From Clusia tigrina (lineage: Eukaryota; Arthropoda; Insecta; Diptera; Clusiidae), in assembly GCA_920105625.2 (NCBI GenBank), contig OV050030.1:79263400-79327399 (forward strand): a stretch of 64,000 nt of DNA, written 5' to 3'. Below the pieces are notes generated by a model. The model did not search any database. It was not told where the DNA came from and saw only the letters and a program-made list of their open reading frames with translations. Every line of letters begins with the position of its first letter. Within the stretch, counting starts at the first letter, position 1. Both the position numbers and the translations under genes were made by a program. Of the stretch, positions 11,659 through 22,731 are shown piece after piece.

Positions 11659-11797
11659 TATTTGATTTGCAACAGTGGACTATTGCCGGATGCACTTGAT
11701 GCAGTGATCAACATAGCATATGATGACATACCGTGCGTCAATCAGCCAAGTGCGTTAGAAATAATCAACGTAGATAGTGGACTAATTTTTGGCAAAA

Positions 11798-12480
11798 TTA
11801 TCGGAAAATTATCGTTTCTGCTGATGGGCTTGCTCTGAAGTATACAGGAATTTCACTAGAAAAATTTATGTTTTCAACATACCTTATCCAAAATTGTAAG
11901 GCATTTTGGCGACATGGAACTGAATGTAGAACGGCTAAGTTTTCTCTGTCAAGTTTGCTGTCCAGTGGAGCAGGTTGTTTTGGCCATAGAGTACCATCAT
12001 GGTGCAGAAATGATGGTCCTGACCACCATATGTTAAGGTCCGCCAGCTCTGACGGGAATATTCCACGTGATGGGTTCGTTTTCGAAAGCACGTATCGCCA
12101 CGAGTCAATTGACGTCAACACTTGTATTTGAGTGACTCTATTGGCGATGTACAGTTTGTGTTGTCCGGGATTCGAACGAATCCAACAGAGCACTGTTCTG
12201 GCATCAGACCAACAAAAAATTTGAATTGGCGGCAAGAGCTTTTAGTGCCTTGGTGGTAACCTTTGCAGCAAGCAATGCGCCGTTAAGCTTCAAGCATGGC
12301 ACAGATATCTTCTTTAACGGTGCCACTTTAGTTTTTGCCATAAGTACGGATGCATGGATAAGCTCGTTTAGTGTTTCAACACGCAAATATGCAACTGCGG
12401 CATATGCAGCGTCCGCAAATACATGTAGCTGATAGCTTCTACCGGAAGGTGAAGACGATACCCATTTAGGCACCTTGATA
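11798..12480 (-). pseudogene. BEL-1 RNase H region
   Basis: Ribonuclease H-like part of the BEL/Pao polyprotein. LHVFADAAYAAVAY at about 12,430-12,390 is the first catalytic aspartate region (normally FCDAS). CWSDARTVLCWI at about 12,215-12,180 supplies the second block. NIWWSGPSFL at about 12,030 is the typical WWxGP motif that follows RNase H in BEL/Pao. The reading frame changes between the two halves. Confidence 0.75.
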
Positions 12481-12559
12481 TTTTCGATTAGGGGCAGCTC
12501 CGCACGAAACTTTATCCAGTTTTACTGCTGTGGTGCTGGTATGGGATCGTCCCATTTAC

Positions 12560-13771
12560 AACCGCATAGCTAGAGTTGTTGCGCCATAATTTTACCAGTA
12601 ATTGTGACCGGAGCAAGTAAACAAGTAGGAGCATATATTCAGCAAACATCGGAAAGCTGTTGGCTTTTTTGTTACATCACCAGTAAGTGGCATGATGTTG
12701 ATTTTGTAGCCGATAGTAACTGTGTTGCGATACCAAATGATGCCAAGAGCTCTTGCTTCCTTGTCTACATTAAGATCGCAGCATATATCAATTTCATCTT
12801 CGATTACATTTAGACTGCGCAGAAATTCCGTTGAATTCGAACTCCACTTTCGAAGGAGAAACCCGCCAGATCCAAGTAGGTTTTGAAGTTGACCTTGAGG
12901 CTCGAGTGCAGCTTCCTCAGTATCTGCTCCATGGAGACAATCATCCATGTAGAAACATTCGCGAAGTACTCGTGACGCTTGCGGGTGTGTTGTTTCTTCC
13001 TCTTTGGATAGCGTATGAAGAACTTTATAGTTAAGTAGGGTGAGTAATTTAGTCCATATGTAACAGTTAGAAGGCAAAATATATCTGCGATGCCATCTTT
13101 TTATGCCAAAATATGCATTGCATATCAGCGTCGGCAGAGTCAAACCAAATTTGGTGATAACATTTTTCTATATCAGCCATAAACCCAATGCGATGCGTTC
13201 GCCATTTCATTAAAAGTGACGTTAGATCGTTCTGTAGTTTAGGGCCCACGTTGAGCGAGACACCAGATTTTGGTTTTCTTGCCGCATTGAAAATTTCTCG
13301 CAGTTTTGTGGTGTAGCTAGACTCTTTGTAAACACCATGATGCGGAATGTAACATACCTGTGTTGGCTCGACTTCTTGCGCGACATGTTCCATGTGTCCT
13401 AGGCGCTGGTATTCGGCCATAAAATCGTATAGTGCTAGCATTTTTGGGTCTTTCACTATACGATTTTGTTGATAAGCAAAAAGTTTTAAAGCATCTGCTT
13501 TTGTGGCAGACAGCTCAGCTAAGTCACTTGTCTTCTTAAACGGGTAGCGAACTACAAAACGACCATCTTTGTTGAGGCGATTAGTTTGTTGGAAATATTC
13601 TTCGCAGTATAATTCATCTAGTGTCATCGTGGAGTCTCGCGAAACGTCTTCGCCTTCGATGAACTTCCACATATTCTGAACTAAATCAGTTAGTTCTGTA
13701 TACGTTGGCAAGCGGCCGTAAATCACCCATTCCAGATGGGTATTTTGTGCAACAGGTGCACTCTCCGACAA
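12560..13771 (-). pseudogene. BEL-1 reverse transcriptase
   Basis: RT of the BEL/Pao element. The first half is open for 234 residues: HLEWVIYGRLP, then GRFVVRYPF, LGHMEHV, CYIPHHGVYKESS and GFMADIEKCYHQI, which holds the first catalytic aspartate. A frameshift near 13,080 separates it from the second half, which carries the FYMDDCLHGA catalytic box at about 12,955 and LLRKWSSNS. The two halves overlap in different frames, so no full RT is made. Confidence 0.85.
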
Positions 13772-14354
13772 TCGTGTCGTTGCCTGCTAGATCTCCATAT
13801 AGGTCAGCACCCAGTATGAGATCTATGGACCCAGGCTTGTAAAATGTTGGGTCAGCTAAATCTAAATCCATATATTCCCCAAATTCCTTGGGATCGATTC
13901 GATTGTTAGGCATCAGCTGCCCTAATCTTGGCAATATTAGCGCAGCGCAGTTGAAAATCATGCCTGGTATTCTGAGAGAGCTCACAGAAATTTGGACTAT
14001 GCCCGTAGATGTCGCAACAGCTGATCCGCCTATACCAGTTACCGGGACGCGAATCCGCGTACGGCGTAAATGCAATTGTTGTACTGCAAATTCACTGATA
14101 AATGACGCTTGTGATCCGTTGTCCAATAATGCGCGTAGTTTTAGATAATGTCCCGTAGCAGCACGTACTCCAACGCATGCTGTGGCGAGCATTACAGGAG
14201 CAAGTGGAGCTTGTGGCTCACCTGCTATTATATTAGTTTCGGAATTGGTATTGGTAGTGTACGAGTTGGTTGCTGTAACACTGCCTTTCTGTACACCTTC
14301 CGCGTCATGTATATACATATGTATGATGCTTTTCTTTGCAATTAAGACACACAC
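13750..14354 (-). pseudogene. BEL-1 aspartic protease region
   Basis: Retropepsin-like DUF1758 protease of BEL/Pao. ATACVGVRAATGHYLKLRAL leads into LLDNGSQASFISE at about 14,125-14,085; the active site is DNG instead of the usual DSG. LILGADLYGD at about 13,800 is the conserved domain end. Open for the whole domain, then shifted before RT. Confidence 0.82.
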
Positions 14355-15506
14355 ATTTTGGCGGGCAATCTATTGGCGTATGATCGCCTTTGAAACAGTT
14401 CTTGCACAATTTTATTTTTGTTACAAATTTTAGTTTATCAGCTGGTGTGTATTTACGAAAGTCATTGCAATACATTTCGGACATACCTTGACATTAGATT
14501 GATGACTGCGAATAGCTTGGATCGACGTCGCTGTCTTTGTATGTATGCCTCTCGGCCTTGCTTTTGGTATGTCTTTCGCTTCCAACCCTTGTATACGATT
14601 TTCCAAAAATTTCACAAGTTTTTTGTATGTTAGGTGAACTTAGAGACATTTCTCAATCCTTCAGCGTTAACGAATCTAATTTTTCGGTTGTTAAGAATAC
14701 GAGCCAGTCGTCCCATTCTGACGTCAGCCGCTCCAGTTATGAGAGCGCGCGAACAGCTTCAGTGGTACCATCAACGACGCAGCAGATTCAGTAGTCATTG
14801 TTGGTAGTTTTCAAATATCGCGCAAGTACGATTTTACAAGACGGCGAATGTTGTCGTAGCGCTGTTTAAGAATATCCCAAGCAATATTAAAATTGCTTTC
14901 CACTACTGATAGTTGCTTTTGAGATAATGCAATCGCTGTACGTTAGAAATAGACGCATCGTTTTTCACGCATGTGGTGAACATGTCTTTGAAGTTCAACC
15001 ATTGCTGAAAAAACCATCAAACTTCGGCAATTCAATTTTCGGCAAAATGGATTGTGCCACGTGTGACTGACCGTGTAAAGTTGGTTAGGTGTAGACTGTT
15101 CAAGAGCCTCGTGGCATGTTGTGGTCAAGTCATCGATCCTGTCGTTGAGCTCCCCGAGAGCTTCGCAATAAGCAGACTCAGTTGACGTAAACCGATTACC
15201 ATTGCGGAACATTTGTAATTCTGCTTCTTTATCATCATCACAGCCATGACCATAACCTCATCGTGCGCTGCAGTATAGCGTGACCAATAGTTCTCTAAGA
15301 AATTTCTTCGCGCGCACAAATAGACTTTTGTTTGCTTTTGTTTGGCTGTTTGAAACGTATTTGCAGAGAAATTTTGAAATAATTTGCATAACGCGTCTTC
15401 TCTTGCTATTGCCATTCTTTCTCTTTATGCGAATATTGGTAATTATATATATTTCGTAAGCAAACTTTTTTGCACTTTTCGCTCTAACCAGACTTTTTTT
15501 CACCAC
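14290..15506 (-). pseudogene. BEL-1 gag
   Basis: Capsid/nucleocapsid precursor of BEL-1 in pieces. The N-terminal part (about 15,415-15,200) reads MAIAREDALCKLFQNFS and YLCARRNFLENYW. LPKIELPKFDGFFSN at about 15,050-15,005 is the hallmark block of BEL gag. The nucleocapsid knuckle CKNCFKGDHTPIDC (complete CX2CX4HX4C) lies near 14,405-14,360, followed by a second cysteine pair and HHT. Three or more frame changes. Confidence 0.75.
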
Positions 15507-15596
15507 GCGAATAATTTTTCGTCAATTTTTTATTATATATTTTCAATTATTTAATATCTATAGGCGAGGCAAAGGTTCCCCGCAAGGGATGCCAAA

Positions 15597-15833
15597 TGTT
15601 AAAGAGATTTAAAAACTGAAAATATACTCGTATATATAATCAAACTTTATTTATTTAAAGATCTGCGCACACGGCTCTCTCTGTTCTTTGTACCAACTAC
15701 AACTCACTAAACTAATCTGACACTTCAAAATGTATGTCAGAAGGTTGTAAGGACAGAGAGAGAATGATACAATGACATTTGAACGATATAAGAATTGAGC
15801 ACAATTAATACAGAGGCTTGAGGATCCTTAACA
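15597..15833 (-). repeat. BEL-1 5' LTR (237 bp)
   Basis: Full-length LTR, TGTTA...TAACA. On - it includes AATAAA (plus-strand tttatt at about 15,645). Just inside it (leftwards) the - strand reads TGGCATCCCTTGCGGGG after two bases, a candidate tRNA primer-binding site. Confidence 0.9.
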
Positions 15834-15939
15834 GGTATACTAATTTTGTGCTTTTGAGAGGGGTTGCAATTGATTGTAGGTATGTACATATATATATATA
15901 TACAATTATGATCAGAATCACTGTCAAAGCTATTTTTAT

Positions 15940-16010
15940 TTTGTTCGTCCGTCTGGCCGTCTGTCCGTCTGTCCGTATATCCGTCTGTCCCTCTGTCCGT
16001 CTGTGGCCAC
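15940..16010. repeat. GTCC/GTCT simple repeat
   Basis: A run of cgtcc/gtctgt units, followed by a conserved 'ccactttttttct' block. Such runs sit near the ends of many dipteran DNA transposons. The inverted partner is at about 58,920-58,955. Confidence 0.8.
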
Positions 16011-16509
16011 TTTTTTTCTACACCGTTACAGCTATCTTAAGGATATTTTGCAATAGTATAGTCTAGACAAAGATACAGAAATAGATTGCTATATGGGCCG
16101 ATTCGGACAAAGACCACGCCTACCTCCCATATAAGGAAGTTTTTCACCGGTTTTAACGCAATTTGGCAGTTATGGAGATGTGGGTCCTACTAAACACTAT
16201 GCAAAAAGTGGGCGGCATATATTTACTGCCACCCTCACTATTAACAAATATTAATAACTTAAGATCTGGTAGAGATTTACGGATGAAATTTTATTTGAAG
16301 GAACATATGGACATTATAGAGCTATCTGCATCAAATGGGGTTGATAGTGAAAAGCCCACTTTTGATATAAGGAAGTTTCGGGTCTAAAACTAAAATTAGC
16401 CTACCTATGCTCGTATTGATGCCAACGGAATAATTTGCAAAAATATACAAGCGGTCCATAATAGTGTGTGTGCAGAATATGGAGATCGTAATAAAACTGC
16501 CACGTCCAC

Positions 16510-17338
16510 AATAAGCCAAAAATCATTACTAGGTTCCTATTAAAGATTTATCAACGAAATTTCACAGGAATGTTGGGAGAACTAACATTAAACACCACAC
16601 AAAAAATAGGCGTGTTATTTTTCCAGCCACGCCCACGATTGACATATTATTATAACTTACGAACTATAGAATATTTTTGGACGAAATTATATATTAGTAC
16701 GTATATGGACCCTACATAGCCATTTGCAAAAATGGGGGTCGATCAATTGACTGATACGCGTCCCTCCCATATAATGAACTTTGGGGACCCCACTTAAAAG
16801 ACACTTCCCTATCTATGCTGCTAGTGATGATATATGAATACAAATTGGTAGCTGTATACATTGGATCTGCAGTAGCATGCATTCCAAATATAGGCAGATT
16901 ATTACTATTGCCACGCCAACAATAAACAAAAAACCATTACTAGGTTCGTATTGAATATTTATCAACGAAATTTCACAGAAAGATTGCGGGTACCGACATT
17001 AAACACCACACAAAAAATGGACGTGTTCTTTTCACTGCCACGCCCACTATTGACATATTATTATAACTTATGACCCATACAATATTTGTGGGCGAAATTT
17101 TATATAAGTACGTATATGGACCCTAAAAAACCACTTAGAAGATTCGGGGTCGATCAGAGAAAGTATACGCCTCTCTCATATATAATGAACTTTGGGGACC
17201 CCATTTAAAATCAATTACCTTATCTATGCTTCAAGTGATGAAATATGAATACAAATTGGTAGCTGTATACATTGGATCTGTACTAGCATGCATTCTAAAT
17301 ATGGGCGGATTATTACTACTGCCGCGCCCACAATTAAC
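16510..17338 (+). repeat. 415-bp tandem repeat, two copies
   Basis: Unit 1 (16,510-16,925) and unit 2 (16,921-17,338) align end to end: 'actaggttc', 'atttatcaacgaaatttcac', 'attaaacaccacac', 'tgacatattattataactta', 'aactttggggacccca' and 'aaattggtagctgtatacat' occur in both in the same order. Further related blocks lie before and after. There is no coding potential I trust, although a short frame (17,226-17,474) is open through part of it. The same repeat occurs inverted at 57,532-58,470 and 53,131-54,024. Confidence 0.85.
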
Positions 17339-17789
17339 CAGTACTCATTTTTGGGGCCTTATGCAAGGCTCATCAAAGAAACTTCATATAAAGCTTCAGA
17401 GTGATAGTATAAAACACAAACCAAAAATAAGAAAATTAGAGATGCACTTTATGAGCTACGCCCTGTATAGATAGGTTCTTAAAACTTTGTACCTATATCA
17501 AATTAAAAAAAAAAGTTAATTGACTTTATAAAAGTCATACAAAAGAAATGGGGTGGTCCAGATAAAATACGGTTTTTCTGTTTTTTTTTTAAAATATTTT
17601 TTTAAGCACGCGTAAATTATTCTTATGTATAATCTTCTGATGGCATTCAACGTATAGTGAAGTTGGTAATGTTTACAAAATGGCGGATTATAACAAGATA
17701 TCATTAGCAAACCATTCAGGTTTTTAAAATTTTTTTAACCAAGCGTCCTGTATTCTTATGAATAATCTTCTGATGGCATTCAAAGGGTA

Positions 17790-18240
17790 TTATTATATAT
17801 GTTAAATTTGAGCTAGCAGATTCAGTTCAGTATTTATATAGCAAGAAATTACAAGAAGTTAAATTCACTTTGGAAAACATTGTATATAAATATAGAGATA
17901 TCCAATTAATAGTATTTTATAGAAATAAATATTTTTCTTCAGGATTACTAAAAATAGAACTACAAAATATTTGATGTATCGATTGTTCTGTCAATAAGAG
18001 AATTGCTCTATTAGGAGATTTTAATATATGGCGTGGCAGTGACTGTGACCAAGTAGAAGACATCCTAACGGAAAACGGCTTAATATCTCTTCTATGTAGA
18101 TATAAGAGTACCACTTCAGGAAATACTCACATAGACTGGGCTTTTTCTAATATAGACAGTGATTCAATCAAGGCGAAAACTTACGAAACGATTTACAGTT
18201 ACCTTGATGCAGTACAATTTCCTCATAATAGAGTTCTTTA
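17790..18240 (+). pseudogene. Endonuclease/exonuclease/phosphatase-like fragment
   Basis: Translating + gives GIIIYVKFE, VKFTLENIVYKYRD, then a stop, then ALLGDFNIWRGSDCDQVED, GLISLLCRYKSTTSG and THIDWAFSNI. The GDFN motif followed by TTSGNTHIDWAFSN is the C-terminal half of an APE-like EEP nuclease, as found in LINE ORF2 and in Helentron-type Helitrons. It is not linked here to a reverse transcriptase. An inverted copy lies at about 56,840-57,290 on -. One stop at about 17,970. Confidence 0.55.
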
Positions 18241-18819
18241 TTTTTGCCGCATATTTCTTTATTTATTTAATGTATGCTAACTTAGTTGATTTAGCTGTAG
18301 TAAAAGGTACAATTAATTAGATTCCTCGGAAGAGCTTGTAACACCTAGAGGACGCGTCCCCAGGTAGCGGATAGGGGAAAGCCTCTCATTTATTGGAGGT
18401 AGGAGCTATATCAACTACCTCCTGTGGACAAACAAGCAGTTGTATTCATACCTTCAAACCTTTACTATCAAAAATGTTAAACTAATTTTGTGCCGTAGAG
18501 CTTTTGGTTATAATTACGATAATGGCCATAGCAGGTACGGTTATGTACATATGGAAATGTGAAGTATAACCACAGTACCAAGTTAACTATATTCATAACT
18601 CGAAATCTCTACAAAATATATCAACAAATGTGTCTATAGCATTATAGAACTAAGTTTCATAAGTGATCATTCGAGGTGTAACATTTCAACCGACATGGAG
18701 AAAAAATTGTGTTGATCTCATATCGACATGGTTTAACGCTCACGTACATTTTATTTGTATGAACGTGGTTTTATAAACTATAAACGTAAAGGGTATTTCG
18801 TAGTCGATCTAACGCGACT

Positions 18820-18903
18820 TCAGACTTCTTTACTCGTTTTTCGTTGCTTTTGTTTTTCAGCAACCGCATCCGCAGTCAAAATTATTTTATCCGCGTCTGA
18901 CAT
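18820..18903 (-). CDS. 27-codon ORF, intact in both arms
   Basis: MSDADKIILTADAVAEKQ continues with KQRKTSKEV and a TGA. The start context is ACGACAATG. The identical peptide is encoded at 56,153-56,236 on +. It looks like the first exon or truncated N-terminus of a gag-like or DNA-binding protein, but I do not recognise it. It runs opposite to the Gypsy-1 gag of the same arm. Confidence 0.35.
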   Translation of the reverse strand: MSDADKIILTADAVAEKQKQRKTSKEV

Positions 18904-19468
18904 TGTCGTCCGCACAACGACAGAGTAAAAGAAAAATGAATGATTGAAGAGTGTGCAGTAACGTGTCGGGGCCGCTTTAAATTCATCATATAATATTAGA
19001 GGTTGAGGATCGAGTGTGTAATAACTTTGTTTAAACTTTCATATAAGATGGCATAACGATCATTATCAAATTTCAAATTGAAGTCATCATATGTATATGT
19101 AATTGAGTATGTGGGTTCGTTAAGGGTTATCCCAAAACATGCACACAGCCGTCAAGTAATGGATAATCGACAGTAGCGTTACCGCCTTCACAATCCACTC
19201 GCAAAAACATACATACGTACACGAATTGCATGTACAATTTGTTTATGGAATTTCTACTTTTTAAATTTAATTAAATCATACACAAAATAGCCAAGCAATT
19301 ATATAATTAAAATCTTACCATATCCGGCTCGAAGGATCAAACTTTTAACTGGGCAGAGTTGAACACCAACTAAAATCGTTTTAGTTGGTTTTAATTTAAG
19401 TATATTAATAGTGCGTTGTATTTCTTTGAGTAATATATTTTCTGCGATAGTACGGGAACCCCTTGTGT

Positions 19469-19509
19469 TGTGAGTCAGAATCAAGCTACCTGCGCGTAGT
19501 TGACTCACA
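19469..19509. promoter_or_regulatory. 41-bp double palindrome, copy 1
   Basis: TGTGAGTCA at one end and TGACTCACA at the other form a 9-bp inverted pair; inside it CTAC and GTAG flank GCGC. Each outer arm contains TGAGTCA, the AP-1 consensus. Other copies lie at 26,653-26,693 and 55,547-55,587. Probably part of a Gypsy-1 LTR; the regulatory role is inferred. Confidence 0.5.
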
Positions 19510-20189
19510 GCTTCCACTCTGAAAGCGTCGTAGCGCTGGTTAAAGAAGTTGCAATACTAGGCGCTATTGTGCTGTTGCACGCGACTATGTCTTGGCAACC
19601 ATAGAACCGTCAGTATGATCGGACGATATATGTGTGTCAGCTTAGTTGTGAGGATTTTTTAGTAGGGGATTGTGTTTGTAAAGCTTAGGGTATTAGGCAA
19701 GAACACATCAGGAGGTGCATACAAACGGGTTGTTGCATAAAAGTTTGTTTAGTTCCGGAACAGGAATTGGCGCATGAAGGCCTACTTAATATTTAGCATA
19801 ATTTACAATATTCAAATTTCAAGATTTTTATGGGGGAAAAGCGGTGTGGAAGTTGGTAAAAATGGTCGCCGTCTTCAGTCCAAAATTATTGCAAGTCAGA
19901 AATTAAACGAATGAAAATGCAATAAGATTAAATAAATAATTTGTATTCGGAGTTGTGCATCTAGTTAATTATACTAGAGCAATTTGAATGATTTTGTTTT
20001 CTCTTCGGCATTACACAGTTGACTTTCTACTTAATTTATCAATATCAAGCAATATAATGTTTAAATAGTTTATACTAGTCGGAGTGTTATACAACAACAG
20101 TTTGAATATTTTGTCTTTTTTCTGAAGGAAGACAAGTCGGAACGGAACCATCTACTAATGAACGACAACTAAGGGTCATAATGTCTTTG

Positions 20190-21540
20190 CTGTAGGATGG
20201 AAAACGAATGGAAATAAGGAAAAGGGGAGGAGAGCAAAAATGTGAACGGAAGCGTTTAGCATACCTGAGAGAAGCGTTGAAGGGACACGAGACAGTGGAA
20301 ATCCTCTTTCCTGTGGGAGAAGGCTAACAGATTGAGGGAAGAGGTGTACCGATTGGAGGAGAAGCAACTGGAGAGACGTCAGGGGAAATATAAAAAGTCG
20401 TTGGAAAGCGGGTAACAGAGTTCCAACATCTGGGGAGAGAGTTCAACAGAAACCACGAGTTGTTGTTACCTTACCTTGAGAATAAGGTGAAGGAACTCTC
20501 TCAAAGGTTAACAGAAACAGAGGAGGCAGTGTCGTTGTTAGAGAAATACTGTGCCGAATTTAAAAGAGGCACGCCGAACAGTAATACTTCTACAGGCAGA
20601 GAAAGATTAAAATCAGCAGCGGCTGGATATACACATAGTGTTGACATTGCCTACGGAAGTTCGCTGGCCGGAATATTTAACATATGAAGGGATAAGACGG
20701 GTGGTGAAGCCAAGAGTAGTATTTAGTGAAGAGAGGCAGGCAGAATTTTCCTATGGCGCATCTGAAATCGGTGTCGAGCTTTCTTTGACTGGAAGTCCGT
20801 TACACAATAAAAGCCTGGTATATCCACTAAAAGAGCCAGAACCAATAACAGAACAGCAAAGCCCCAATACTGTAGACAGTAATTCAGGAGCAAACGGTCG
20901 AAGACTAATTAGTTTGAGTCCGTCACTGGTCAAGTTCCTCTTAGATCCAGGAGAAGTGAATCTGGAAACCACAAAAGATAGATAACGCCCAAGTTTTACC
21001 AGAAATAAGTAAATCAAGAATAAGCAAAAAGGGTATAGAGGAGATCTCAAAGACAGTGGCCAGCTAGTACTCGTGTTTACTGGTGCTGCGTCAGAAGACT
21101 TACGGTCAGAAGTCAACAGGTTCATTCAAGGTTGTGACCTTGCAAAGAGGAGCATAAGGCCTGATGATTTGCAGGATTTCTTTGACTGTGTAAAGTAAAG
21201 GTTGTTTGGAGATGCAAAGAACATTGTGCCAAAACAATTCGACAGTGCGCAGGGCTCCTAGGGAGAACTTTAAGGGCTTCTAGGGAGAACTTGTTTAAAG
21301 GAGAGGACTCTGGAAGACGTAATCCAAGAAATAATAATCGGGAAGCAGCTGGCAAGTGAAGACATACGCGCCTTTGCCAGGCGTTTAAGGTCACTTCAGA
21401 TGATGGCCACGAAATTATAAAAAACAATAAATATAATGGCATTGGAGATACAGCGTTATTACACGAAGTTAAAAAGTCGGTGTTAACAACTTTCGTGGTG
21501 GGTATCCGGAACTCTAGAGCAGCGATGACCACGCCGAAGA
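20190..21540 (+). pseudogene. Gypsy-1 gag, left-arm copy
   Basis: Gag polyprotein of the Gypsy element. A coiled-coil-like N-terminal part, LENKVKELSQRLTETEEAVS, lies in one frame (20,460-20,687). The next block, VRWPEYLTYEGIRR to VNLETTKDR, lies in another (20,638-20,985). The capsid part continues with SEVNRFIQGCDLAKRSIRPD and ERTLEDVIQEIIIGKQLASE, then RAFARRLRSL near 21,300-21,400. At least three shifts and one stop. The right-arm copy shows the same order. Confidence 0.72.
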
Positions 21541-21544
21541 AAAT

Positions 21545-21920
21545 TAAGCTCCGGTAGCTCCGAGCAAATGAAAGGCATTCTCATATACTTTACACAGAGG
21601 GAGCGTACCTCTGAAGCTCCGACTCTACTTCACTAACATATCAATTGCGACAAGCAAATTTATTTTTGTGTTTGTGCATGCATTTGGGAATGTATGTACA
21701 GTAGGACCGCGTTGATGTATTCACATATGATTTCAATTTACTTTAAAGTTAAAATAAATTTAATTTAAATCCAAAGTAGTTTAATATAAATTCATCACGT
21801 ATTCTCAAACGCAGCTCAGTGCAAATATTTTTAATTGGAGTTATCTAGCGTTTACAGTGTACTTATCTGTTATGATCGCATTCATTTTTCTTTTTGTTGC
21901 GAGAGTAAGTGAGTGTTATT
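21545..21920. other. ~370-bp non-coding block splitting Gypsy-1 gag
   Basis: An AT-rich segment lies between the two gag parts in both arms (right arm about 52,000-52,375). It has no coding match and may be an old solo LTR or MITE. Because both arms share it at the same place, it predates the duplication of the arms. Confidence 0.5.
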
Positions 21921-22731
21921 TTCTCTGATAAATTTTTTGTGGACATCCCTGCTCTAGAGGAATTAGCAGAAGAGGCTATTACAGGAAGTGGGAAAGAGGC
22001 AGGACATGTTAACTTCTGCTATCATGGAGAGAAGTTAACAATAACCACACAAATATGTCCAAAGGAGCGTATAATACTGATGTCGGCTATAACAGAGAGA
22101 TGAACGCAATAAATTCGGACAGGAGATTTCAACAAAGAAGACATATTTGCTCATTCTGCCATAAGCCAGGGCATACAAGGGATGAGTGTATCACACGCAA
22201 AAACATGAAATACTGTCCGGAATGTCAAACATATGGTCTTGAGGCAAATAGACATGCCAAGGAGACACAAAATGGAATCAGAGTAGGAGGCAGCCAGCTC
22301 CGAGGCGCCCGGCTCCACCCAAGGAGCGAAGTTAGGAAGTAGATGCGATTCCATGTTGGGAATAAAAGAACGCTGCTTCGTTGTAAGCACGACGGGAGAC
22401 GCATTCATCGAGATGCCCTGGAAAGAGGGAGCTGGTGGAAAGCTAATGCTGTTGGTAGATTCAGGGGCGAAAACCAGCCTCGTAAAACAGAAAGAGCTGG
22501 GAATTCATCAGTCGGACGTAAGAACGCTTTCAGTTAGGGCTAGGCTCAGTTAGGGTAAATCACAGCGAGGTTATGGGATTGAGTTTTAGAATGCACGCAG
22601 TTGAATTGGATAAGGAAGGTGTCCCGGCAGATGGGATAATTGGGCGCGATTATCTTTTGGGCCGCACCATACTGCATGCGCTGGAGAAACAGTTATCGTT
22701 TTATGATAGTAATAAGAATAGGATCCTTACT
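21921..22731 (+). pseudogene. Gypsy-1 nucleocapsid and protease, left-arm copy
   Basis: After the ALEELAEEAITGSG block a complete zinc knuckle reads CSFCHKPGHTRDEC at about 22,150-22,190, followed by a second CxxC. The retropepsin reads LLVDSGAKTSLVKQKEL at about 22,449-22,500, and the domain end GIIGRDYLLG lies at about 22,636-22,665. A shift separates them, and the region is cut at 22,731 by the Pao LTR. No RT follows on this strand. Confidence 0.82.

Larger units (their letters stand above)
10497..15833 (-). mobile_element. BEL/Pao retrotransposon BEL-1 (complete ends, dead)
   Basis: An LTR retrotransposon on - with both LTRs, bounded by the 5-bp TSD GGTAT (10,492-10,496 and 15,834-15,838). 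LTRs start TGTTA and end TAACA. Order from right to left: 5' LTR, primer site, gag, protease, RT, RNase H, integrase, 3' LTR; this gag-PR-RT-RH-IN order with an A17/DUF1758-type protease is BEL/Pao. Coding is broken by many shifts. It inserted into an older repeat: the phrases before 10,497 and after 15,833 join into a motif resembling dipteran transposon ends (ggtat-actaattttg). Confidence 0.93.
18250..20100. other. Non-coding spacer of the inverted-repeat arm
   Basis: A GC-richer block at about 18,345-18,430 contains GGACGCGTCCCC. A 27-codon ORF lies on - (18,820-18,903). Around 19,300-19,560 are sequences that may form the Gypsy-1 5' LTR/leader, including the 41-bp palindrome and the pair 'aaccaactaaaac'/'gttttagttggt'. 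Otherwise AT-rich without clear genes. Confidence 0.5.
15925..22731 (+). repeat. Left arm of a ~7-kb inverted repeat
   Basis: This whole segment recurs inverted at 51,261-58,974. Shared landmarks in the same order: a (GTCC)n-rich stretch, the 415-bp tandem repeat, the endonuclease-like fragment, a 27-codon ORF, the 41-bp palindrome, Gypsy-1 gag, and Gypsy-1 zinc knuckle plus protease. Homology stops at 22,731, exactly where the Pao composite begins. Inner parts look about 98-99% identical by eye; the outermost part is more diverged. Confidence 0.88.

Noticed and set aside
15940..16010. Repeat run considered as CRISPR-like or structured array
   Set aside because: Simple 4-base periodicity, eukaryotic TE context, no spacers.
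20751..21125. 124-codon frame on - and its partners
   Set aside because: Antisense of Gypsy-1 gag; the gag reading is supported by the second copy and by capsid-like blocks.
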